Shown: positions 36,288 to 46,353 of the stretch, piece by piece | Position numbering within the stretch: the stretch's first letter is position 1 | How the letters are laid out: every line of letters starts with the position of its first letter | Source: Daphnia carinata | Lineage: Eukaryota; Arthropoda; Branchiopoda; Diplostraca; Daphniidae | Length of the DNA stretch: 64,000 nt | Direction of reading: 5' to 3' | Assembly: GCF_022539665.2 (NCBI RefSeq) | Contig: NC_081338.1 | Location: 4,835,679 to 4,899,678, forward strand | Program-made: the position numbers and the translations under genes | The notes under the pieces: model-generated | The model's database searches: none | What the model saw: only the letters and a program-made list of their open reading frames with translations | What the model was told of the DNA's origin: nothing

Positions 36288-38021
36288 ATGGCCGGAAAAA
36301 GGGGAAAAACGACTGGTAACATTTTGGATTCGAAAAGAAGATCAAGTCACGAAGTAACCAACAGTTCACGCGGCCAGTTCTCTGGATGTCTTCGTGCAAG
36401 ACGGAAGCAACTTGAACTCGACCCAAACAAAATGCACCGTCCTCTCTCCATTCAAAAGGTCGTACTGATCGTTTTAATTATTTGTCTTATACAGGTTCAA
36501 GCACAAACGTTACGAGATCCAGCTGGGGATCTAGGTGAAACCGGCCAACAATGTCCCAGCAGCTTCGTTAACAAAGATCTGAGCTGGTTCAGACAAAATG
36601 CTCAAACTTTGCTCTTTATGGAACATCTCCAGCAACGAGCTGCTCAAGAAAACTTGTTCAACTGGTCCAGAGAGCAAGGATCAGAACAATATCGATCTCG
36701 TCTACGTAATTTAGAAGATCAGTTTGTAATGCCCGAAGAAATTCCCGACGATTGTTACGAACAAATGCCAATCCCGCAAAAGATTGCGCAACGCATCTCT
36801 TACCTGGAAGATCGTCTGGAAGGTTGCGGAGCTGCACAAGCGCAGCCCTGCCCTTACAGCGAAGTTAACGTTGGCGGATTCGGTTCCGGTATGGCCCTGC
36901 GTCGTTTGTCCGTCATTCAAGCGGAACTTATGCGTCAAAGGAATGTCATTCGCTTCATGAGAATGCGTCTGATGGACATTAATCGACAATGTGAAGGTAA
37001 TTGACATTTAAAATCTTTCCCAGAATCCCTGAAGTACAATTTTTTTTTTAATGATTTGGCTTAGATTTTATGGCGGTTCCCAACAGGAACTACATGAACG
37101 ATTGCTCCGGTGGAATGGTCGAAGAAGAAAGAGAGGTACCCTCTAAATAAATTTAGCTTAAGCTATTTAACCAATTAAGAAATTTTTTTGTATGAAATTT
37201 TTCCCGTTAATTGCTGAAAATAGACCGGTTGTATGATGGGACCCCCTGGTCCACCAGGTCCTGAGGGTAAGTTAATATCCCATAATGGTACTCCGTGAGC
37301 TTAACTTATTTCATTTGACAGGACCCCCAGGACCACCGGGTCTAGAAGGACCTGTTGGACCACAAGGTAAAATAAATCTCGTAATTGAATGTGTTGATTG
37401 GTACATTATCCAATTTTAAATTGCTATTAGGACTACCGGGTTTGAATGGTTTACCTGGTGAGATGGGTCTTAGAGGGGAACCTGGTAGTCCAGCCGAATG
37501 CAATTCCGCACAACCGTGCGGACAACCCATGCAACCAATTCAGCCACCCATGGTATTATTTATTAAAACCTTGAGAATTTAAGCGTATTAATTGACATAA
37601 CATTTGCTTTCATTAGATTCCATTCCACTCCCCGCCACTCATGTGTAACCAGCCGCCGTGCAATGCGCCCAAAGTTCAGCCCTTCTATCCGAATCCTTGT
37701 CAAAACAAACCAAATTGTTCGCCATTTTATCCGTTCACTGTCAATCCTTATTCAGCAATACCATCATATGCTGCTTCATGGCCTTCTTTTCCTTCTTACA
37801 GTCCTTCCCCTGTTTATTCATCGCCTTCCTATACTTCGCAAACATCAGCTTCTTCATCCTTGCCTTCATTGTCATCGCTCCCATCCAATTATCCAGTTTA
37901 CGACCCTTCGAATCGCCAGGACACCTCTGCATCGCCTACCGTTGCACCCAAGACATCGGAGTCGTTGAATAGTTCAAAGGATGAAGAAGAGTCTTCAAAC
38001 GGTTCATCCGAAATATTTTGA
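36288..38021 (+). CDS. Collagen-like protein 3, divergent, possibly membrane-anchored
   Basis: Six exons join in phase: 36288-36996, 37065-37135, 37224-37266, 37322-37366, 37431-37552 and 37617-38021. The first ATG (36288, CAGATGG context) gives 464 residues with about 57 basic, polar residues before a hydrophobic segment (VVLIVLIICLIQVQAQ). That would be a type II membrane collagen. Starting at the ATG at 36432 the same segment becomes a signal peptide, as in the two neighbours. The shared module is recognisable: LSWFRQNAQTLLFMEHLQQ, QYRSRLRNLED and VIQAELMRQRNVIRF. The collagen part is short (about 16 Gly-X-Y triplets) and spread over exons of 43, 45 and 122 nt that split glycine codons, as in classical collagens. 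The tail is Ser/Pro/Tyr rich and ends acidic (KDEEESSNGSSEIF), unlike the Cys-rich tails of genes 1 and 2. Confidence 0.8.
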
Positions 38022-38119
38022 ATCGCCATTTTTTCAAACGCAAGCCTTGGCTTTCACGTCGAAGACTGCCTCCGCACGCTTTTCTTTTTAATACTAAATA
38101 TTCAAATCCCAACTAAATA

Positions 38120-38134
38120 GGGGGGGGGGGGGGG
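38120..38134. repeat. 15-base G run
   Basis: An uninterrupted G homopolymer lies in the 3' UTR region of collagen-like gene 3. Its length is likely to be unreliable in any assembly. Confidence 0.8.
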
Positions 38135-38319
38135 ATCTTGGGATTTGAGAAGGTAACTTAGTGATTCAAAAAATGTAGTATTTGCAATGAAACGATTTTT
38201 CAAACACCTGTGGTTTATTTTTTTCATGTAATTGTTGTTGAATTTTATATAGTTAGAATGCATGCTTTTGGTTGATTGCCAAAGCTTGCGAAAAGAAAAG
38301 CAAGCAATTAAGATGTAAC

Positions 38320-40911
38320 TTAAACGTTTTCGTCACGTTCACAACGAGCGTGACCCGAGACGTAGTTATCGACGATGAAAGTTCTTCCCTCCGGGCAAGG
38401 TCCACGGGTATTGGAGCGGTAGCAGCCAGCGGGACCGTGAAAATTTCCGTTCCAGTAGAAATGCTTGCCGTCGATTTGATCTACCGGGCAAGGACTAATG
38501 CGGCAATCCATTTCACGTCGGGTAGATGGCACTAGCCACATTCCTTTATTACAGGGCCCACGAATGTAGGGTTGATAACATTGGTTATCACCCGTGTAAA
38601 CCAGGTGCTTTTTATTTAGACAGATACATGAGCCTAAATTGTGATTGAAGCCGATTAAAACTTGATCGTCACCGCATTCGTCAGCCAACCAATTCCTACA
38701 TAGCGACGGATAAAAACGGCAAGACATGTTAACATTTCGAACGTGACATTAGAGCAGTAGAATTTTGATTATTAATCATTCTGTTTACATACCCTGTGGA
38801 TTTTGAAGTGGGGCGACACATTTTCGTGATGGGATGAAAACGATAATTGGATGGATATCCACTACAAGGTTGCTTCGTCGATTTCAAGTTGCATCTGCCA
38901 ACTGAGGTGGTAGCTGCAGTTTCTTCATTGACACTTAACATGCAACCCCTCCAAGGAAAGCTGGACAAGGCAGAGCAATGTGTTGAGGCTTCCAAAGTGT
39001 CATTACTGATGTCTTCAACCAGGATCTCGTTCGGCTGGCAGGGACCCCGTCTTCCGGCCAGACAGTAGAATTGTTTGCCACACCTTTATTAAGTGCATTG
39101 ATAAATGTTTGGTGTTAAAACGTTTGACAATTGATCCGGAAGTGACAGCAACCTTCCTCTCAAAAAAACGTTGAGTCACGTAGCACATTATTAGTGAAAC
39201 AGAGCTTGCTTATCTCTAATTCAGAAGACTAATGGCTGCCGTCTCCCAGCTGGCAACGTGTTGCCAAGGTGTGGCACCAGTTGACGTTAAGTCTATGGCA
39301 TAGCTGTTAGCTGATAAGAAATATTCGAAACCCATAACATTTCAAAGAAATTTAAGAAACGAGGTGCGTATATATGTTGAAAATAGTATGGGTTTGTTCC
39401 GGTTCTTGTTAGTACTTTGACAGTTGACACGTCAAATAATAAAAGCTTTCGTTGAGAGAACAAGCGATTTGAATGATTTCTTCCCTTGTTCTTCATGACT
39501 CACCTTTGTTTTTTTATGTATGTTTATACAACAGGAAATTGTTTATTTAAAAAAATAAAAAGGCATAAAAATATGTCTAGTTAGTGATTTAAGTTGATGC
39601 AATGTAAATACTAATTGCAACTTTGCAAGCTGAAGAAAAGCATTTCATGAGCTAAAAATAAAAGACATTACAACGCTGCGTTTCGCGGTCACCTATGCAC
39701 GGTGTTTCTTGTTCAGTTTAAGAGTTACTTCCACAGTTCAACGTATTAATTCCAAGACTCTTATTCTACAATCAGATTGGTAACTGATATTTTTTGTTTA
39801 CAATTCGACACCTGAACAAATTCTTACTTCCAATTATGTAAAAACAAATCACATTAGAATATAAAATGAGGCTACTTAGTACTTACACTTGAATAGACAC
39901 CAACTTGGGATGGGGCTCCTCTGTACCTATGGTGCTAGCACTGAAGTCTGTCATTCCAGTTGAAAAAGCTTCTCCTTCTGTTTCTTCCCATATAGAAGTT
40001 TGGAGGATTGCTTCAGACTGAGTACTAAGCTGACTTGGATCTTCAGTTGAACTCGAGATGTTTTCCTGTATACCAAGGGTGATAGTACTGTGTTCTGTTT
40101 TAGATGATTCAGCCAGGCTTGTTGACACCTCCAGAGTGGTTTCCTTGTCACTGCTTTCATGTCCCTTTGTAACAGAGGAGTCAGTTGGCATTATTGATGT
40201 CCCATCAGTAATTTCTTCTTTCTTAGTTGTCTCCGTTTGTTCTGTAAGGTCTGTAAATTGCAGAATAGCAGTTGTCTCGTGTGGCAAATTATTAATAGGT
40301 AGCTCAGTATTTGTTTCAACAGGTGTTGAAATAGCACCATCCCCACTACCTACAATAGTTTCTTCTTCCCAAGTTGTCTCCATTAGTCCTGTAAGGTCTG
40401 TAAATTGTAGAATAGCAGTTGTCTCTTGTGGCAAATTACTAATATGCAGCTCAGTATTTGTTTCAACAGGTGTTGAAATAGCACCATCCCCGCTACCTAC
40501 AATAGTTTCTTCTTCCCAAGTTGTCTCCATTAGTCCTGTAAGGTCTGTAAATTGTAGAATAGCAGTTGTCTCTTGTGGCAAATTACTAATATGCAGCTCA
40601 GTATTTGTTTCAACAGGTGTTGAAATAGCGCCATTCCCACTATTTTCAAAAATTTCAGATCCACTACCTTCCTGGGGCCCTACACCACTACCCTCGTCTT
40701 CACTGTCTGTACCGTTAGATATTGGCTTCAACGCGTTCAAAATGGATCCAGAGTTCTTTTTTTCAACAAAACGTTTTTCCACAATCTTAGGTTGATCAAC
40801 GAAGAAGAATTCTTCGATGGGATTAGCATTCGCAGAGCAAATAAGCAACATCTGCATAACGAAACTGAGAGCCATAGCGGCAGTCAACACAACTTTAATA
40901 GTAAATACCAT
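38320..40911 (-). CDS. Secreted mucin/proteoglycan-like protein with C-terminal DUF4789-type domain
   Basis: Three exons fit in phase: 39887-40911, 38793-39083 and 38320-38695, giving 563 residues. Exon 1 reads without a break to a stop at 39883, but the stop overlaps a perfect GTGTAAGT donor in phase 2. The plus-strand paralogue at 42931 has the same exon ending in the same phase, so I join them. The N terminus is a signal peptide (AAMALSFVMQMLLICSANA), then FFFVDQPK, acidic Ser-Gly sites (EDEGSGVGPQEGSGSE) suited to glycosaminoglycan attachment, three 49-residue repeats, and a Thr/Ser-rich stretch. The C-terminal part is Cys-rich: CGKQFYCLAGRRGPC, PCSGYPSNYRF, DECGDDQVLIGFNHNLGSC, IRGPCNKGMWLVPS, CRISPCPVDQIDGKHFYW and TRGPCPEGRTFIV. 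This GPC-x-x-G pattern is that of DUF4789. Function unknown; extracellular. Confidence 0.72.
40201..40644 (-). repeat. Three 147-bp in-frame tandem repeats
   Basis: Within the first exon a 49-residue unit (GAISTPVETNTELHISNLP then QETTAILQFTDLTGLMETTW) occurs three times. The first two copies are almost identical at DNA level; the third has diverged (ELPINNLPHETT, TEQTETTKKEE). Recent unequal crossing over is the likely cause. Confidence 0.85.
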
Positions 40912-41249
40912 TCTAACGTATTGTTTTGTAATTATTTAACAATGTAAGCAGAAACTAAAATTAATTGCTGTCAACTGTCAGTCGCGGCAGCTGTCGAACT
41001 GATTAAACCGTTTCTCTACGTTACCCGTTTATTTTATTTGTCTTTATTTTCAGGATTGCAATCAATGATAAGGCTATCGCCAGGTGATATAAACTTCCGT
41101 TTGTGCATACTGTATTAGCTGACGTTTACAAGATTGGCGCTCCCTGAAATTGCGTAGCTTCGATAATATTCCGGTGAGTAAGCTACTTCCTGTCGTAACT
41201 TAAGCGTTTGATTGTATTAGTCATTCACAAACGAAGGCAGTGATAAAAT

Positions 41250-42358
41250 ATGGGATTAACGCTTGTGAAACAAATTGCATCGGAATTTCCTAATGGCGAA
41301 ACTTCGGGAATTGAATATATGAAAAAGGTAGCACACTTCACATCAGCGTGGTTGATTTCTTCTTGTTAGCCAATTAGCCAATTATGTTCTCCTTTCAGGT
41401 ACAATTGGAAATGTATTCCCCCATTCCGCTTCCTTCTTCGGGCGCACATCCGCTTCCAGATCCTGCCCCACTTCCAGGTCCTGCTCCACTTCCAGACCCA
41501 CTTCCACCGGTAAGCTCCAAGCCTCGAGCATCTTTTTCAGTTTCCATTTCAGTATCGTCGAAAATAACCTCTAATCTGGGGTCTTCATCTAACACCATTG
41601 TTATCTTCTTACGAGCGTCGATATGGTAAACAGTGGGCTCGTCAGAAAAGAAGAAATCATCGGTGGGGTAATCCACTGCAGAGCAAATTAACAAAAGGCT
41701 CGTCACAACTATCACAACGGCGATGTGCATATCAGTATTCGCATTCGCCATTTTCTGGTCGTAAACCGGTCTAACTTTTTTCCCTTGTTCCTTTCACAGG
41801 TATTGTTCAGCTTCGAAATGGATTTGTTACCAACGATACTGATTCACACTAACGTTGCAACTGATTGGCCCATTGCATTATATTTCAACTGTTTTCCTAT
41901 TTTGAAGAATAGAATTGCTGATAACACTAAACGGGTAACGATCAACTTGTCTATCTTTATATTTGCGTTGCCCATCTAATCTGAATTAATGCAGTAGAAA
42001 AGCGTGGGTTGCAACGTATCGCTCGAGCCCCGTTTTGTTTTATCGCCTTCCTCATCGGGACCTATACCTTGCTTATGAACTACAATCTCTGGCGGCGATG
42101 AAGCAACCTTGTTGAGGCAACGTTGTGAAATTAGAGTTCGAGATGGAGTTGATAGTTTACATTAAAAACTCAATCGTAAGGACATAATAATGTACCAGCC
42201 AAAAGTCTTATCGAAACATTGGGAGAGCAGGTAGGCGAGAATTGTTTTTAGATAGTAAAGTTACCCACATACTTGTATTATTTATTTAGTATGAACGAGC
42301 GCAGACGCAATATCTAATCTTAAAGATTATGGCCCTGGTCGGAAATAAATCGTGGTGA
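41250..42358 (+). CDS. Unidentified plus-strand gene, exon structure incomplete
   Basis: I do not recognise the family. Supported pieces: 41250-41327 (MGLTLVKQIASEFPNGETSG, ending MKK at a GTAGCA donor) and 41800-41934 (from VLFSFEMDLLPTILI to IADNTKR, ending at a GTAACG donor). A terminal exon follows an acceptor near 42290 (YERAQTQYLILKIMALVGNK, then SW and stop at 42358). The first two join in phase. An open reading between them at 42000-42110 (PVLFYRLPHRDLYLAYELQS) looks coding but does not join cleanly, so the middle of the model is unresolved. An optional exon at 41398-41511 also fits in phase, but it is antisense to the SG-rich minus-strand ORF and is probably a shadow. The minus-strand ORF at 41395-41751 would lie within the first intron. 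Confidence 0.35.
41395..41751 (-). CDS. Short secreted Ser-Gly-rich protein, truncated paralogue of the 40911 exon 1
   Basis: A 118-residue ORF with a signal peptide (MHIAVVIVVTSLLLICSA), then PTDDFFFSDEP, acidic residues, and a run of Ser-Gly dipeptides (GGSGSGSGAGPGSGAGSGSG). It ends CAPEEGSGMGEYISNCT. The N-terminal third matches the start of the minus-strand gene at 40911 (PIEEFFFVDQP), so the two are tandem duplicates about 480 bp apart. It lacks a convincing donor to a downstream DUF4789 exon, and no such exon lies before the next gene. It could be a free small proteoglycan core, or a truncated copy. The Ser-Gly clusters with acidic neighbours are classical xylosylation sites. Confidence 0.6.
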   Translation of the reverse strand: MANANTDMHIAVVIVVTSLLLICSAVDYPTDDFFFSDEPTVYHIDARKKITMVLDEDPRLEVIFDDTEMETEKDARGLELTGGSGSGSGAGPGSGAGSGSGCAPEEGSGMGEYISNCT

Positions 42359-42930
42359 GCAATACCGGTGCCTGACGAAATATACAAGGAGCAGCTTATT
42401 CAGGTATTATGTCTTTGTACACAAAAGACAAAAAAATGAGGTCGCTTTGAAATTATCCCTTGGAATGTGAAACTAGTCTAGAAGAAAAAACCAAATGCAT
42501 TGGTCTTTGCACTCCCTCATATAAATGTGTGGCATACCAGCTAGCCACGTCAAAATTTTATTTTTTAATTTTCACGTTGGGCAGCAGGTGGGAGGGGTCT
42601 CACAAGCTTTCACACCTGGGCGTTTAGTTCCGTGTTTTTTCTCGTAAGCCATGTCTCGTTTTGTTTGGGATATCTCTATACGGTCCCGTGAGTTATCTGG
42701 CGGTACGTGATTTTCGACTCCCCCTCCCTATGCTTATTTGAATAGACTATCTAGTGGTTTGAATGTTGTAGAGGTGACCGGCTCTTTTTGTCTCATTCTC
42801 CGTTTCCCCCTATAGCAATAATCTACCTCATAGTCGTGTCTGTAGAGGACAAAGTACACTCGATTGCTTATTCTATTTTACATCGCTGTTTTCTCATACG
42901 TTATATTCGCATATTTTCCTTTCAAATTAG
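42359..42930. other. Upstream region of the plus-strand DUF4789 gene
   Basis: No coding exon is seen. The stretch just before 42931 contains TATATTCGCATATTTTCC, with a possible acceptor (TTTCAAATTAG) directly before the ATG, so an upstream noncoding exon is possible. Confidence 0.35.
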
Positions 42931-44670
42931 ATGGCGAAACTTTGGTGGTGCGTCGTGGTGATTCTAGTGTCGTTTGCAGTCCTGGCTGAAGCATCGTCAA
43001 CGACAAGGAAGCCCAAGTCGCGCAAAGCTTCATTAAATAGGAATTTAGCGCAACAACCCAGCAGTTCTAGAAGAGTTCCATCGAGTAGTTCGGCCAGAAA
43101 ACCTTCCAGTTCTCAACGATCATTGCCGTCGCCCATAGCTGCCACCAACGATTTAACTTCTGGTGTCAGACGGAATCCCGCATCGCTTCAGTCATCTCAG
43201 GATTTGGGATTTGAAGCCAGTCCAGTTGATCGTTCTCGCCTCAAGGACGATATGTCTGCATTAGGTTTGAATCTAAATCCGGAAGATAACAACATTAACG
43301 TTATGGGACCATTGGATGCTGGAAGAAGACCTCCACAGCGTCCTCCAGCACCCCGTCCAAATCAACAACGTCCCAATTCTTATAACGACTATGAAGATAT
43401 GCTCTTTGATGAATATGACCAGCCGTTGCAAGACAACAAACTTTTAGCTGAAACGTCGTCGTCTACTTCTGGAAAATTTCTCAAATCAGAAGTGTAAACG
43501 GACCTTGTAAAATGCATTTTTTTTATTATTTCCGGCTTTGATGTTACTGCATTGTTTCAGATGCGGCCGGAAATTTTTCTGCCAGCGAGGTAACCGAGGC
43601 CCTTGCCATCGCAACGAAGTTTTCGTTCCTCAGGTGAACGATTCGAGTTTGGCAATAACTCGTCCGTCGTGCGGCAATTTGGTATCGTATCCCTGGAACG
43701 GTTGCATGTCAGCTGGAAAAGTCGGAGTGGCAGCAGCAAATTCCGTAATGAGTGGCGGATGTGCCGTTCGCTTTCCACAAAGGTCTCATGTTTTTACGCA
43801 ATAACATCAGCTAAATTACCTTTTCTTTAATTTTATAAAAGGCCTTGCTATGGATACCCACCCAATTATCGTTTTTACGACGAGTCTAAGCGTTGCTATC
43901 CTGTCTCCATGGGGTATCAATTTAAAAACATGTTACGATGGAAAATTTGAAAATAGGGTAATCTTCATTCCTTTTACAGGTGGGAGACTGGTATGACGAA
44001 TTCAGGCCCGTGCCCGTTAAATAAAGTATTCACTGATATTGATGGAACAAATGGCATGTGTCAATGCCGCGATCGTAATCAGCTCTTATTCAAGGGAGAC
44101 GATAGGTGCCACCGTATCTATGCCAAGGTATTTTTTTTTTCTTGTCTAGATCTTTTAATGGCAAGCGGTATGTCCTTGATGTTCTCCTTATCGAAACACT
44201 TGCTTACACTTTTTTTATATGTATAAATTGTGTTATTTATGATATAGGGTCCTTGTGATCATGGTCAATGGCTTGAGCCGGATACCAACGGCTATGGCAC
44301 CTGCCGCTCCTCGCCTTGCCCGGAAAGCAAGTGTGACGGGCGCCACATATACTGGAAGTCAACACCAAACTCCGAAGGCGGTTGTTATAAGTCATTCACA
44401 CGTGGGCCTTGCAGACGTGGTAGTTATTTCCTCGTTGAGGATTATGGCACTCGAAGGGGTCGATGTGTTTCTCAATTTGGATCGTCGTTCAATCCAATGA
44501 ATCCTTACGTCCTTCCGCCACGCTATCCCATGATGAGAAACCCTTACGACATGATGTATTCTAACAACGTGGTGAGTCCGTGGTCGAAATTTGGCATGTA
44601 TCCGCCGTTTGGCATGCAGGAAGAATATGGCGGAGATGACTATGATGACATTTCCAGTCTTGATTACTAA
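42931..44670 (+). CDS. Secreted protein with C-terminal DUF4789-type cysteine-rich domain
   Basis: Five exons: 42931-43493, 43561 to about 43782, one from about 43842 to 43911, one from about 43980 to 44127, and the last from about 44249 to 44670. The signal peptide is LWWCVVVILVSFAVLAEA. A Ser/Arg/Pro-rich region follows (SSRRVPSSSSARKPSS, RRPPQRPPAPRPNQQRP). The C-terminal part carries CGRKFFCQRGNRGPCHRNEV, PCYGYPPNYRFYDESKRCY, NSGPCPLNKVFTDIDG, KGPCDHGQWLEPDTNG, CRSSPCPESKCDGRHIYWKS and TRGPCRRGSYFLVEDYGT. These match, block by block, the minus-strand protein at 38320-40911. A Met/Pro/Tyr-rich tail ends YDDISSLDY. The two genes share the phase-2 junction just before the first CG(K/R). Members occur in arthropods; no molecular function is established to my knowledge. 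Confidence 0.8.
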
Positions 44671-45944
44671 ACTAGAAAACTTTTACAGAACCATTCACAT
44701 GGTTTTGTCTCTTTAATTCCATATAAAAAAATTCAACCGCAAATTGTTTTATCCGCCATACGTTACAATAGAAAATGTTTAGTGTATGTAGTCAAATTCA
44801 TAATTCGTTAACCAATAATGAGTTTAAAGTAAATGTAATTTTCACCTTGAAAGCTTGAATAGGGATATGTTAATTCTGCTTATGTGGCAACACACAGACG
44901 TCCATCTTCAAATGTTCGACAGTTTTTAAAGTAGATTTTCCAATATGAGAGGAAGATTGCAAGCAAAATCTGAACGTTTTGTAGTAGCGTTGTTCGTATT
45001 TCGAAGTGTTGATGACGCATTTCATTTTGATTAGACATTCATGTTAGGGAAACATAGCTCAAGGTTGCCTAGTGATATTTAGCATGTTACATTTCAAGTC
45101 CTGCTTGATGGCACACAGGGGTGATGAATTGTTATATAGTATTTGCAGTGTTTTGCAACAAGATATAAACTGTAAAATCTGTGCAGATGACCATCAAGTG
45201 CTGCATCACCACAATCAAGACAAGGTAAAACAAAACTGTAAAGCATCACTAAGCAATAATGAATCACTTACCTCATTCCAACAGTAATTTGAGGAAATAT
45301 AAAGGCATAGTTGAATGTAGTAAAGCCTAAATTGAAGAGTAAGATTGTCCAAGGCCACAGAGTCCTGACATCAAAACAAAAGGTATGCAACAAGATGGCT
45401 TTGCACTTTACATCCTCTTAAGTATTTCCAGCTACTCGTGGTTTCTTACATTTGTTTCTTACTGTGATTTCAATCAGATAATTATTCAAATAGGCACACA
45501 TATATGTTTTTTACCTTAAGCTATTCATAGTAGAAAATTTCAGTAAAGACAAAAAGAACTTAACGACAAGAATTTCAATAAGATATAGTCAAGAAATGGA
45601 TGGTCAAAACAACTGTCTGTATTCTCACTTCTCTTCTCGTTGAGACAGTATCTGTAAATGTCTAGGGTGCTGGCTGTCCACCTAGAAAACGAATATGAAT
45701 CGAAATCATGTAGTTTGCCAAATTTAGATTTTAATAAAAAAAACGGAATATAACTTGATTCTAAGCCCAAAATGAACTTGACTTTTTACTTTTTCATTGA
45801 ATTTCAAATCCAAATCATGTATTTTATAATAGGTTTCTAAAATAAAATAAAAAAGAAAAGTCGGGCTTATTTTGTCGGACTTATTTTTTATCTGGCTCTT
45901 TTTCAATTTTGTAACATCAAAGTATTGCTCGTCATCATGCATGA

Positions 45945-46009
45945 AGATTGGGTTAATGGATGAGCATGGAATTGTGATGCTGGAAATCTGTGGTTCAAAC
46001 CTCACCAGA
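45945..46009 (+). mobile_element. tRNA-like (SINE-like) sequence
   Basis: A box-like GGTTAATGGATGAGC and B box-like TGGTTCAAACCTC lie about 35 bp apart, the spacing of an internal RNA polymerase III promoter. It does not fold into a complete cloverleaf, so a tRNA-derived repeat or relic is more likely than a gene. Confidence 0.4.
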
Positions 46010-46282
46010 ATGACAGAATAGAGGATCTTTATATATGAAGTTTCTGTTTACTGACGTTCTAACGATCTTTCATAAACGATTTAATAAGTTAGCTACTGGC
46101 TCCAAACGCATTCAATATTTTGACATGGGCAAATAATTTGTATATGGTTAATGGAAAAATGTCGATTAGAAAAACGCTTCTTTTCAATTTTTGCTTAATT
46201 TCAATTTAATATTACAGATGTTATTGCAAATGTGAACAAGTTCCCTTTAATTTACTGGCAAACGGGGAAACTAATGTTGTGT

Positions 46283-46353
46283 GACTCGTGGATATTCGGT
46301 TGAGCACCGGCGTGGTATGCCGAAGGTTTTGTGTTCTAATCCCAAACGAGTCC
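46283..46353 (+). mobile_element. tRNA-like sequence with perfect acceptor stem
   Basis: The ends GACTCGT and ACGAGTC pair over 7 bp, 70 nt apart. The middle has GGTTGAGCACC (A box-like), an anticodon-type hairpin CGGC/GCCG with a 7-nt loop, and TTGTG-TTCTAAT-CCCAA as a T arm with one mismatch. The D arm pairs poorly. It resembles the units at 50876-51006 (shared GGTTGAGCA and GGCGT). Likely a tRNA-derived element. Confidence 0.4.

Noticed and set aside
39883-39886. Stop codon of the 342-codon minus-strand ORF taken as the gene end
   Set aside because: It overlaps a consensus donor whose phase matches the next Cys-rich exon, and the paralogue is built the same way.
40058-40795. 245-codon plus-strand ORF
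   Set aside because: It is antisense to the 147-bp repeats of the minus-strand mucin-like exon and has no signal or domain.
42000-42130. Possible TGA-recoded (selenocysteine-like) reading after KQPC
   Set aside because: There is no family match and no visible SECIS-like hairpin; an unresolved exon border is simpler.
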